Shown in pieces: positions 8,552-16,786 of a stretch of DNA of 64,000 nucleotides. The stretch covers positions 3,385,560 through 3,449,559 of the forward strand of contig NZ_KI421511.1 in the NCBI RefSeq assembly GCF_000473265.1, in the 5' to 3' direction. A program made the translations under genes and the position numbers. Positions within the stretch are counted from its first letter, which is position 1. Each line of letters opens with the position of its first letter. Source of the stretch: Amycolatopsis thermoflava N1165 (GTDB lineage Bacteria; Actinomycetota; Actinomycetes; Mycobacteriales; Pseudonocardiaceae). Under the pieces are notes generated by a model that was not told the DNA's origin, searched no databases, and was given only the letters and a program-made list of their open reading frames with translations.

Positions 8552-10899
8552 GCCGGGGACAGGAAGTCCAGGTCCGTGCGGGCCACCCCAGTCACCAGGT
8601 CGGCCAGCGCGGCGCCGATCACGGGGGCGAACTTGAACCCGTGGCCCGAGCACGCGCTCGCCACCAGCACGCCCGGCTGCCCTGGCACCGGGCCGACCAG
8701 GAACCGCTTGTCGGCCGTCATCGTGTAGCGGCAGACCACGTGCTCGCCGACGGGCCCGGCTCCGGGCAGCAGCCGCGCCGCGATCGACGACAGCAGCCCC
8801 AGCTCGGCGGCCGACGCGGGCGCCACCGGCTCGGCGGGGTCGATCACCGGCCCCGCGTCCAACCCGATCTTCACGCCCCGGCCGTCCACCGCCGGAATCC
8901 CGTACGCGAGCCCCTCCGGCAACTCGGCCGAGAAGCACCCGAGCCGCGGCGGTGCGAAATCCCCGCCCGGGAAGTACGCGTTCACGATCCGCACCGGGGT
9001 CAGCTCGGGCGCCAGCCCGGGAAGCAGCCGCCCGATCCACGGGCCCGCGCACACCACCAGCCGCCGAGTCAGCAACCGCGCCCGCGGCGTGTGCACCGCG
9101 ATCAGGTCGCACTCGTGGCGCCAGTCCAGCACCGGTTCCCGCTCGTGCACCCGCGCACCGGCGGCGACCGCCAGCTTCAGCTGCACGCGCATTGCCGCCT
9201 CGGCGTCCACCACACCGGCCGCGGGGTCGTGCACCGCGCGCCAGCCGTCGGGCAGGCGCAGCGCCGGGAACAGGGCCGCGGCCTCGGCGGCGTCCACTTC
9301 CCGGCACCCCGGCCCGCGCAACCCCGCGGGCTCCCCGGGCGGCCGCGCGTAGAGCCCGCCGGTGGTCCGCACCAGCGGCACCCCGGCGTCCCGCGACAGC
9401 CGCGCCCAGCCTTCGTACGCATCGCCGACCAGCCCGTCCCACACCGGGTTCGGGTACGCCCGCCGGATCATCCGGGTGGCGCCGTGCGACGAGCCGCGGT
9501 CGTGGCCCAGCCGGAACTGCTCCAGCCCGGCCACCCGCAACCCGCGCCGCGCCAGCTCGTGCAGCGTCGCCCGGCCGTGCACGCCGAGCCCGACCACCAC
9601 CGCGTCGAGCACCTCCGGCTCCGGCCGCGAAACCACCCGCGGCCGCTCCAGGATCCGCGCGAACGGGTCCGGCTCCGGCACCACGGGCGCGGCCACCGGC
9701 CGGTCTGCGGCGATGATCTCCCGCACCGCTTCGACCAGCGCGTATATATCCGCGTCGTCGTTGTATACATGCACCGAAGCGCGTAATACCGCGGGCAGGT
9801 CCCGCGCGGCGAGGTCCCACCGGCCGTGCGCGGCCGGCACGGTCACCAGGTGCACCCCGCGGGCGGCCAGCCCGGCCCGCACCCGCTCGGCAGGCATCCC
9901 GGGCACCGCGAACGTCACGATCGCCCCGCCCGCCCCCGGCGGGTCCACCACCCGCACACCGTCCACACCGGACAACTCGGCACGCAGCGCCGACCCCAGC
10001 GCCGCCAGCCGCGCGGCGACCACCGGCGCGCCGAGTGCCGCGAGGTCCGCCAGCGCCGCCCCGAGCCCGAGCCGCAGCGCGTGTGCGGCCTCCCACAGCT
10101 CGAACCGCCGCGCGCCCGGCGCCACGACCCAGTCCCGCTCGTGCGTCCAGCTCGCGCCCCGCACGTCCGGCGACACCGGCGCGAGCCGCCCGGCCATCTC
10201 CCCCGACGCGTACAGCAGCCCGGTGCCGCGCGGCCCGCGCAGGAACTTCCGGCCGGTCGACACCAGCAGATCGCAGCCGATCCGGCGCACGTCGACCTCG
10301 AGCTGCCCCAGCGACTGCGTCGCGTCGAGCAGGAACGGCACCCCGGCGGCCCGGCACAGCGCACCGATCTGCTCGGCCGGCTCGACCAGCCCGGACGACG
10401 TGGGCACGTGCGCGGCGGTGACCAGCGCGACCGGCCCGGACCTCAGCGCCCGCGCCAGCGAATCCAGGTCCACCCCGCCGTCGGGCGCGATGTCCAGCAG
10501 CTCGACCTTGATGCCGGTTTCCCGCTCCAGGCTCAGCAGCTGCAGCGCGCTGCTGACGTAGCTGGACCGCGCGGCCAGCACCCGGTCCCCCGGTTGCAGC
10601 CGCAGCGCCGCGACCGCGCGCTGCCAGCCCGCGGTGGCGCTCTCCACCAGCGCGATCTCGTCGGGCCGCGCGCCGAGCGCGGAAGCGGCCAGCCGGTAGA
10701 CCCCGTCCAGCCGGGGCGCGGCCTGCCATGCCGCCTCGTAGCCGCCGATCGCGGCTTCCAGTTCCAGGTGCGCGACGACGGTCGCGACCGTGCCTGCCGC
10801 CGGGAGCGCTGCGCCGGCGGCGTTGAAGTGGTGTCCCGTGGTGGCGCCGGGTGTCCTGGCCCGCTCGGCGGCGACGTCCACCCCGCCCGCGGTCGTCAC
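8524..10899 (-). CDS. Bifunctional fusion: class V aminotransferase-like domain plus sarcosine-oxidase-like FAD oxidase
   Basis: One continuous 791-residue frame with no internal stop. Residues 1 to about 400 are a PLP enzyme of the class V/cysteine desulphurase-epimerase type: D192ATQSLGQ before Lys218 in STGRKFLRGPRGTGLLY. After a proline-rich linker (about 400-430), residues 432-791 are a D-amino-acid-oxidase-fold flavoenzyme like monomeric sarcosine oxidase and N-methyltryptophan oxidase: VVVGLGVHGRATLHEL, then HDRGSSHGATRMIRRAY, and CRYTMTADKRF with Cys723 at the place of covalent FAD attachment, then ACSGHGFKFAPVIG. Start is GTG 10899, overlapping the aldehyde dehydrogenase stop as GTGA. 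The fusion could channel an imine or amine between transamination and oxidation. PuuB, the second enzyme of the Puu pathway, belongs to the same oxidase superfamily. Confidence 0.85.
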   Translation of the reverse strand: MTTAGGVDVAAERARTPGATTGHHFNAAGAALPAAGTVATVVAHLELEAAIGGYEAAWQAAPRLDGVYRLAASALGARPDEIALVESATAGWQRAVAALRLQPGDRVLAARSSYVSSALQLLSLERETGIKVELLDIAPDGGVDLDSLARALRSGPVALVTAAHVPTSSGLVEPAEQIGALCRAAGVPFLLDATQSLGQLEVDVRRIGCDLLVSTGRKFLRGPRGTGLLYASGEMAGRLAPVSPDVRGASWTHERDWVVAPGARRFELWEAAHALRLGLGAALADLAALGAPVVAARLAALGSALRAELSGVDGVRVVDPPGAGGAIVTFAVPGMPAERVRAGLAARGVHLVTVPAAHGRWDLAARDLPAVLRASVHVYNDDADIYALVEAVREIIAADRPVAAPVVPEPDPFARILERPRVVSRPEPEVLDAVVVGLGVHGRATLHELARRGLRVAGLEQFRLGHDRGSSHGATRMIRRAYPNPVWDGLVGDAYEGWARLSRDAGVPLVRTTGGLYARPPGEPAGLRGPGCREVDAAEAAALFPALRLPDGWRAVHDPAAGVVDAEAAMRVQLKLAVAAGARVHEREPVLDWRHECDLIAVHTPRARLLTRRLVVCAGPWIGRLLPGLAPELTPVRIVNAYFPGGDFAPPRLGCFSAELPEGLAYGIPAVDGRGVKIGLDAGPVIDPAEPVAPASAAELGLLSSIAARLLPGAGPVGEHVVCRYTMTADKRFLVGPVPGQPGVLVASACSGHGFKFAPVIGAALADLVTGVARTDLDFLSPARLTAQDVR

Positions 10900-12359
10900 C
10901 AGGCCGCCGTGACGCTCTTGAGGACCGTGAAGCCCTCGACCGCCTCGTCGCCGAGATCCCGCCCGAAGCCGGACTGCTTGATCCCGCCGAAGGGCACCGC
11001 GGAGCGGAACTCGTTGTAGGTGTTGATCCACACCGTGCCTGCCGCCAGCTCCGCCGCCATCCGGTGTGCCCGCCCGAGGTCGCGGGTCCACACCCCGGCC
11101 GCGAGGCCGTACTCGGAGTCGTTGGCCATCGCGAGCGCCTCGTCGTCGGTGTCGAACTCGAACACCGTCAGCACCGGCCCGAAGATCTCCTCCCGCACCG
11201 CTCGCGCCTCCGGCGACAGTCCGGAAAGGACGGTCGGCTGCACGAAGAACCCGGGCCCGGGCAGCACCTCGCCGCCGGTGAGCACCTCGCCCTCGCCCAG
11301 CTCCAGGAACCCCGCGACGCGGTCCCGCTGCGCGGCCGACACCAGCGGCCCGACGGTCACCCCACCGGACAACCCCGGACCGATCTTCAGGTTCTCGGCG
11401 ATCCGCACCAGTTCGGCCGACACCTCGGCGGCGATCGAGCGGTGCACCAGCAGGCGGCTGCCCGCGGTGCACATCTGCCCGGAGTGTGCGAAGATCGTGC
11501 GCGACAGCATCGGCAGCAGCCGCTCCAGGTCGGCGTCGGCGAAGACGATGTCCGGCGACTTCCCGCCCAGCTCCAGCGTGACCGGCACGGTGCGCGCCGC
11601 CGCGGCGGCCATCACCTCGCGGCCCACCTTCGTCGACCCGGTGAACGACACCTTCGCCACGCCCGGATGCCGCACCAGGTCAGCGCCGGTGTGGCCGTCG
11701 CCGGTGACGACGTTGACCACGCCCTCGGGCACCCCGGCCTCCAGGCACAGCGCCGCCAGCCGCAGCGCGGTCAGCGGGGTCTGCTCGGCCGGTTTGATCA
11801 CGACCGTGCAGCCGGCGGCCAGCGCGGGCGCGAGCTTCCACGCGGCGATCATGAACGGGAAATTCCACGGCAGCACCAGCGCGGCCACCCCGACGGGCTG
11901 CCGCAGGGTGTAGACGTGCCGGTCGGGCGCACCCGCGTGCACGGTTCCGGTCAGCCGCACGGGCGCCCCGGCGAAGTGCTTGATGGCGTCCAGGCCGAGG
12001 CCGACGTCCCCGCGCGCCCGCTCGATCGGCTTGCCGTTGTCCAGGGTTTCCAGCACGGCCAGCTCCTCGGCGGCCTCCTCGACGAGCGCGGCCAGCCTCA
12101 CGAGCACGTCCCGCCTCCGCTCCGGCGGCAACCGCCGCCAGCGGCCGTCCTCGTGCGCTGCCGACGCCGCGCGCACCGCGGCATCCACTTCGGACGGTCC
12201 GGCCAGCCCGACGCGGGTCAGGACCTCTTCGGTCGCCGGGTCCAGCACCGGGATCAGGTCGCCGTCGCCGGTGGTCCAGTCACCGCCGAGCAGCATGGGC
12301 TCGACCTCGGCGATCCGGGGCCTGCTGATGGTCTGTGTCACTGCGTTCCCCTCGCTCAT
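10896..12359 (-). CDS. NAD(P)-dependent aldehyde dehydrogenase
   Basis: 487 residues, a full-length aldehyde dehydrogenase. Glu263 (VTLELGGKSPD) and the nucleophile Cys297 (SGQMCTAGSR) are present, with PWNFPF and FTGSTKVG for nucleotide binding. It resembles the betaine aldehyde and gamma-glutamyl-gamma-aminobutyraldehyde dehydrogenases (PuuC-like). It probably oxidises the aldehyde made by the amine oxidase or the flavin oxidase of the cluster. Start is ATG 12359, overlapping the upstream stop as ATGA. The GTGA overlap downstream couples it to the fusion gene. Confidence 0.93.
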   Translation of the reverse strand: MSEGNAVTQTISRPRIAEVEPMLLGGDWTTGDGDLIPVLDPATEEVLTRVGLAGPSEVDAAVRAASAAHEDGRWRRLPPERRRDVLVRLAALVEEAAEELAVLETLDNGKPIERARGDVGLGLDAIKHFAGAPVRLTGTVHAGAPDRHVYTLRQPVGVAALVLPWNFPFMIAAWKLAPALAAGCTVVIKPAEQTPLTALRLAALCLEAGVPEGVVNVVTGDGHTGADLVRHPGVAKVSFTGSTKVGREVMAAAAARTVPVTLELGGKSPDIVFADADLERLLPMLSRTIFAHSGQMCTAGSRLLVHRSIAAEVSAELVRIAENLKIGPGLSGGVTVGPLVSAAQRDRVAGFLELGEGEVLTGGEVLPGPGFFVQPTVLSGLSPEARAVREEIFGPVLTVFEFDTDDEALAMANDSEYGLAAGVWTRDLGRAHRMAAELAAGTVWINTYNEFRSAVPFGGIKQSGFGRDLGDEAVEGFTVLKSVTAAW

Positions 12360-13147
12360 CGCGGCTGCGGCCACGGTTCGGCCACCGCGGCGGCCACCGC
12401 CCGCGCCGTCGTCTCGATGCACCGCGCGGTCTCGGCGGCGCCGTGTTCGGCGGTGGCCTGGTCGATCTCGCGGCCCCACACGCCGCTGCGGCTGACCTGG
12501 TCGGTGCGGTAGTCCCAGAAGCTGTCCACGTCGGTCAGCGACACCACGCGCTCCATGTGCACCGCGTCCGGGTCGATGTGCAGCATCAGGGAGGTCTCGA
12601 AGAAGTTCGCGTGCATCAGCGCCCGGCCGTAGGTGACCCGGCCGTCCACTTCGGACCCGGGGTACATCGTCACGTACGCCAGGTAGCGGACGCGGGCGTC
12701 GTCGTAGCGGGTGCGCAGCTTCTCCGCCGACACGTCGAGCGCGCCGCCGTTCCAGGTGTGCCCGTTGAGCAGGATGAACTGCCGGAACCCGCACCGGTAC
12801 AGCGAATCGATCACGTCCTCGACCAGTGCGATCATGGTCTCCGGGCGCAGCGCGATCGTCCCGGGCAGCCCGCCGTGCGAGCCGGACACGCCGTACTGCA
12901 GGGCCGGCACCACCGGCACGCCGGTCAGCGCGGACACGCCGAGCGCGACGTGAGTGGTCACCTCGGTGTCCACGCACAGCGCCATGTGCTGCCCGTGCTG
13001 CTCGGTGGCGCCGACCGGGATGATGACGGCGTCGGTGGCCTGGACGACCTCGGCGGTTTCCGGCGCCGTCAGCCGTTCCCAGCGCACCGGGGCGCCGCTG
13101 CCGCCGAGTTCCGCGGCCAGTTCCGGGGAGACTTCGGGCTCACGCAT
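12356..13147 (-). CDS. Creatininase-family amidohydrolase
   Basis: 263 residues. Creatininase-family metal motifs are present: PVGATEQHGQHMALCVDT (Glu, His and Asp ligands), SHGGLPGTIAL, NGHTWNGG and HANFFETSLML with the last Glu ligand. Members hydrolyse cyclic amides or formamides (creatinine, 3-dehydro-scyllo-inosose formamide analogues, FAPy compounds). Start is ATG 13147, inside the end of the previous gene (8-base overlap). With a sarcosine-oxidase-like domain in the same operon the pair recalls creatinine breakdown, but there is no creatinase here, so creatinine is not the likely substrate. Confidence 0.88.
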   Translation of the reverse strand: MREPEVSPELAAELGGSGAPVRWERLTAPETAEVVQATDAVIIPVGATEQHGQHMALCVDTEVTTHVALGVSALTGVPVVPALQYGVSGSHGGLPGTIALRPETMIALVEDVIDSLYRCGFRQFILLNGHTWNGGALDVSAEKLRTRYDDARVRYLAYVTMYPGSEVDGRVTYGRALMHANFFETSLMLHIDPDAVHMERVVSLTDVDSFWDYRTDQVSRSGVWGREIDQATAEHGAAETARCIETTARAVAAAVAEPWPQPR

Positions 13148-13907
13148 CGGCGATCCCCAACAGCCGCGCCATGTTGCCGCCCTCGACCAGCGCGCGGTCG
13201 GCGTCGTCGGTGATGGCCTTGCCGATCTTCATCCGCTCCAGGTCGAAGTCGTGGCCCGGCCATTCGGTGCCCATCAGGATCTTCTCCGGCCCGAGCCGCC
13301 CGTAGGCGCGCCGCACGTCGGACAGCAGGGTCGCCGAGGTGTCCAGATAGACGTTGGCGTTGCGCTCGGCCACGGTGATCGCGTCCGGCACGTTCCACAC
13401 CGCGCCCATGTGCGCGATGATCGTCGGCACCCCCGGGAAGCCCTTCGCGATCTCCTCGATCGCCAGCGGGTGGCAGAACGGGTCGTCCAGCGCGTTGACC
13501 AGCACGATGAGCCCGCGATCGGCACACACCCGGTAGACCGGGTCGAGCAGGCCGTGATCGGAGAAGAAGTAGCCGTGCAGCGTGGGATGCAGCTTCAGGC
13601 CGGGCAGTCCGGCGTCGGCGATGCGCTCGACCTCGGCGATCGCGTCGTCGTCCTGCGGGCGGACCTGGCCGAACCCGAACAGCCGCTCCGGGAACTTCGT
13701 GCTCAGCTCGATGATGAAGTCGTTTTCGATGCGCTGCGCGAGCGAACAGACCATCGCCTTGTCGACACCGGCCGCGTCCATGCGTTCGAAGAGCCGGTTC
13801 GGGTCGAACGGCGTGTGCGGCGGCGGCGCCTCGCCCGGCTTGACGCCGGTCAGGTAGTCCGAGCGGCCACGCTCGTTCTGCGCGGTGTTGTACGCGTCGA
13901 TGATCAA
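13140..13907 (-). CDS. Amidohydrolase-2-like TIM-barrel protein with atypical metal site
   Basis: 255 residues. The fold is recognisable from KLHPTLHGYF, VPTIIAHMGAVWNVPDA, VYLDTSATLLSDV and ILMGTEWPGHDFD. The start is TTG 13907, overlapping the ATPase stop as TTGA, behind AAGGAG. Two family hallmarks are altered: the N-terminal HxH after strand 1 is replaced (the protein begins IIDAYNTAQ), and the usual Asp of the GTDxP motif is Glu (GTEWP). The remaining histidines are present. It may bind a single metal, use another reaction, or be a non-catalytic relative. An earlier start that restores an HxH would have to lie inside the ATPase gene in a frame with no such motif. Confidence 0.75.
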   Translation of the reverse strand: MIIDAYNTAQNERGRSDYLTGVKPGEAPPPHTPFDPNRLFERMDAAGVDKAMVCSLAQRIENDFIIELSTKFPERLFGFGQVRPQDDDAIAEVERIADAGLPGLKLHPTLHGYFFSDHGLLDPVYRVCADRGLIVLVNALDDPFCHPLAIEEIAKGFPGVPTIIAHMGAVWNVPDAITVAERNANVYLDTSATLLSDVRRAYGRLGPEKILMGTEWPGHDFDLERMKIGKAITDDADRALVEGGNMARLLGIADA

Positions 13908-14890
13908 CGGGTCTCCTTCGTGTCCAGCCAGCAGCGGTAGCCCCGCCCCGGCCCCAGTTCGCGCATCGGCGGCGCGTCGGCGCACGTGTCGTGCTGGTGC
14001 GCGCACCGCGCGGCGAACCGGCATCCGGTGACGGCCGCGGTGGCGGCGGTGAACACCGGCACCGAGCCGGGGATCGTGGCCAGCCGCTGCGCCTTCGGCC
14101 CGCGCAGGCGCGGGATCGCGCCGAGCAGGCCCTGCGTGTAGGGGTGGCGCGGCGCGGCCAGTACCTCGGTCACCGCGCCGGTTTCGACGATCTCGCCGAC
14201 GTACATCACGCTGACCTCGTCGGCGTACTGCGCCACCACGCCGAGGTCGTGGGTCACGAGCAGCACGGCGGTGCCGTAGTCCTGGCACAGCGTGCGCATC
14301 AGCCGCAGGATCTGCGCCTGGATGGTCACGTCCAGCGCGGTGGTCGGCTCGTCGGCGATCAGCACCTTGGGGCGGCAGGCCAGCGCGATCGCGATCATCA
14401 CGCGCTGCCGCATGCCGCCGGAGAACTCGTGCGGGTAGGCCCGCGCGGCCTTCTCCGGGTCCGGGATGCCGACCTCGTCGAGCAGGCCGACGGCGCGGCG
14501 GGCGGCCTCCCGCTTGCCGAGCCCGTCGTGCAGCCGCACCATTTCGGCGATCTGCCTGCCGACCCGGTGCAGGGGGTTGAGGCTGGTCATCGGGTCCTGG
14601 AACACCATCGCCAGCTCGCTGCCGCGCAGCCGCCGCAGCCCGTTCTCGGACAGCGCGGCCAGGTTCTGCCCGCCGTAGCCGATCTCGCCGGAGATCGACG
14701 TGTTCCGGCCGCGGCTCAGGCCGAGCACGGTCAGCCCGGTGACGCTCTTGCCCGAGCCGGACTCGCCGACCAGCGCGTGCACCCGGCCGGGCGTCAGCGC
14801 GAGGTCGACGCCGTCGACGGCGAGCACGCGGTCGTCGCCGGCGCCGAAACCGACGCGGAGCTCGCTGATGGTGAGGGCTTCAGTGGGCAC
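13904..14890 (-). CDS. Peptide/opine ABC transporter ATP-binding protein (DppD-like)
   Basis: 328 residues. Walker A is GESGSGKS, the signature is [12 protein letters not shown] and Walker B is [14 protein letters not shown], with the oligopeptide-type C-terminal extension containing [16 protein letters not shown] (iron-sulphur-like cysteine cluster of the family). Start is GTG 14890, overlapping the permease stop by 11 bases. It energises import together with the DppF-like ATPase encoded in the neighbouring operon at 19354. Confidence 0.93.
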   Translation of the reverse strand: MPTEALTISELRVGFGAGDDRVLAVDGVDLALTPGRVHALVGESGSGKSVTGLTVLGLSRGRNTSISGEIGYGGQNLAALSENGLRRLRGSELAMVFQDPMTSLNPLHRVGRQIAEMVRLHDGLGKREAARRAVGLLDEVGIPDPEKAARAYPHEFSGGMRQRVMIAIALACRPKVLIADEPTTALDVTIQAQILRLMRTLCQDYGTAVLLVTHDLGVVAQYADEVSVMYVGEIVETGAVTEVLAAPRHPYTQGLLGAIPRLRGPKAQRLATIPGSVPVFTAATAAVTGCRFAARCAHQHDTCADAPPMRELGPGRGYRCWLDTKETR

Positions 14891-15938
14891 GGCGGGTCCT
14901 CGGGTCGATGGCCAGCACGGCGAGGTCGACGATCGCGTTGACGAGCGTGAACATCAGCCCGATCGCGAGCGCGGTGCCCTGCACCAGGAAGTAGTCGCGG
15001 CGGTTGACCGCCTCCACCAGCAGGCTGCCGACGCCGGGGTAGGAGAACACCGCCTCCGTGATCACCGCGCCGCCGAGCAGCGAGCCGAACTGCAGCCCGG
15101 ACACGGTCAGGATCGGCACCGCGGCGTTGCGCAGCACGTGCCCGAGCGCGATCCGCCGTTCGGACAGGCCCTTCATCCGGGCGGTCCGCACGAACCCCTG
15201 CGCCGACGCGGTCAGGTAGGCCTCCCGCGTGATGCGGCAGACGAACCCGGCGCTGGTCGCGGCCAGGGTCAACGCGGGCAGCGTCAGGTGCTCCAGCCAC
15301 GGCCCGATCAGGTCGAACCGGCCCTGCAGCACCGAGTCGAGGAGCACGAAGCCGGTGGTGGGCTCGTAGTCGACGGTGTTGGGCAGGCGGCCGAAGATCG
15401 GCAGCCACTCCAGCCACACGCCGAAGACCACGATCGCCAGCACGGCGAGCGCGAACCACGGCAGGCTGAACCCGACGGTCGCGCCGCCGCGGATCACCGA
15501 GTCGATCCAGGTGTTCCGGTGGCGGGCGGCCAGGATCCCGGTCAGCACACCGACCACAGTGGACACCACTGCCGCCGCGACGGCCAGCTCGACGGTCACC
15601 GGCAGCGCCGCGCCGAGCAGCTCGGCGACCGAGCGCCCGGAGTAGAACGACTCGCCCAGCCGCAGGTGCACCAGCCCGTCGAGGTAGGTCCCGAACTGCG
15701 ACCACAGCGACCCGTCGAGGCCGAGGTTCTGCCGCATCTGCTCGATGTCCTGCGGGGTGGCGCCGTTCATCGTCGCGGTCAGCAGCTGCGCCGCGTCGCC
15801 GGGCAGCGCGCGCACGACGAGGAACACGACCACGACGACCACGAACGAGATCACCGGCACCAGCAGCAGCCGTCGCAGCACCGGCGACTTCACCAGGCCC
15901 GCACCCCGCCTCGGCGGGGCCAGTTCAGTGACGCTCAT
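14880..15938 (-). CDS. ABC transporter permease (DppB-like)
   Basis: 352 residues with six predicted membrane segments. The first is the VISFVVVVVVFLVVRAL helix; then comes the periplasmic loop typical of DppB/OppB. The cytoplasmic EAA-type motif is in VRTARMKGLSERRIALGHVL. Start is ATG 15938, overlapping the previous stop as ATGA. Confidence 0.93.
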   Translation of the reverse strand: MSVTELAPPRRGAGLVKSPVLRRLLLVPVISFVVVVVVFLVVRALPGDAAQLLTATMNGATPQDIEQMRQNLGLDGSLWSQFGTYLDGLVHLRLGESFYSGRSVAELLGAALPVTVELAVAAAVVSTVVGVLTGILAARHRNTWIDSVIRGGATVGFSLPWFALAVLAIVVFGVWLEWLPIFGRLPNTVDYEPTTGFVLLDSVLQGRFDLIGPWLEHLTLPALTLAATSAGFVCRITREAYLTASAQGFVRTARMKGLSERRIALGHVLRNAAVPILTVSGLQFGSLLGGAVITEAVFSYPGVGSLLVEAVNRRDYFLVQGTALAIGLMFTLVNAIVDLAVLAIDPRTRRAH

Positions 15939-16786
15939 CGGCGGCTCCCGGTGTCGAAGGCGTCGGACAGGTCGTCACCGGCGAAGTTGCAGGCCACCGC
16001 GAACACGGTGATCAGCAGGCCGGGCACCAGCACCAGCCCCGGGTTGGAGAACATGAACTCCTGCCCCGCCTTCACCATGTAGCCCCAGTCCGGGGTGGAC
16101 GCGTTGAGCCCGAGCCCGAGGTAGGACAGCGCCGAAGCCAGGCCGGCCGCGACGGCGAGCGTCGACGTCGCCTGCACCAGCAGCGATCCGGTCAGGTTGG
16201 GCAGGATCTCCCGGCCCAGCACCGTGGCGCGGGAAACCCCCAGCGCCCGTGCCGAGCGGACGTAGTCCTGCGTGCGCTCGCGCAGCGTCAGGTTGCGGGC
16301 CAGCCGCGCGAAGTACGGGACCTGCGAGATCGTGATCGCGATCGTCATGTTGACCGCGCCGCCGCCGAGCACCGCGACCATCAGGATCGCCACCAGCACC
16401 AGCGGGAACGCGAGCACGATGTCCATCGCCCGCATCACCGCGGTGTCCGCGCCGCGGCCGAAGAAACCGGCGACCATGCCGAGCGCGGTGCCGATCACCG
16501 TGGCCAGCGCGGTGCTCGCGATCGACACCAGCAGCAGCGGCTGCCCGCCGTGCAGGAGCCGGAGCAGCTGGTCGCGCCCGAGGTCGTCGGTGCCCAGCAG
16601 GTGCCCCGGCGAGAACGCGGGCAGCAGCTGATCACTGGTCTGCGCGAGCGGGTCGCCGGGGATCACCAGCGGGCCGATCAGGATGACCACCGCGTACAAC
16701 GCGAGCACCGCCCACGCGGCCGCGGCGAGCGGGCGGCGCGCCAGCCGCCGCCGCGACCAGCGTCCCGCCACCGGGATGGCGATCAT
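15935..16786 (-). CDS. ABC transporter permease (DppC-like)
   Basis: 283 residues. The N-terminal OppC-type segment is followed by the LLGTDDLGRDQLLRLLHGG motif, which is diagnostic for DppC/OppC, and by the EAA loop VRSARALGVSRATVLGREIL. It forms the heterodimeric pore with the DppB-like protein. Start is ATG 16786, overlapping the binding-protein stop as ATGA. Confidence 0.94.
   Translation of the reverse strand: MIAIPVAGRWSRRRLARRPLAAAAWAVLALYAVVILIGPLVIPGDPLAQTSDQLLPAFSPGHLLGTDDLGRDQLLRLLHGGQPLLLVSIASTALATVIGTALGMVAGFFGRGADTAVMRAMDIVLAFPLVLVAILMVAVLGGGAVNMTIAITISQVPYFARLARNLTLRERTQDYVRSARALGVSRATVLGREILPNLTGSLLVQATSTLAVAAGLASALSYLGLGLNASTPDWGYMVKAGQEFMFSNPGLVLVPGLLITVFAVACNFAGDDLSDAFDTGSRR

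Noticed and set aside
12356-13147. Creatinine degradation pathway (creatininase plus sarcosine-oxidase-like domain)
   Set aside because: No creatinase gene is present, and the oxidase is fused to a class V aminotransferase. The set does not match creatinine breakdown.
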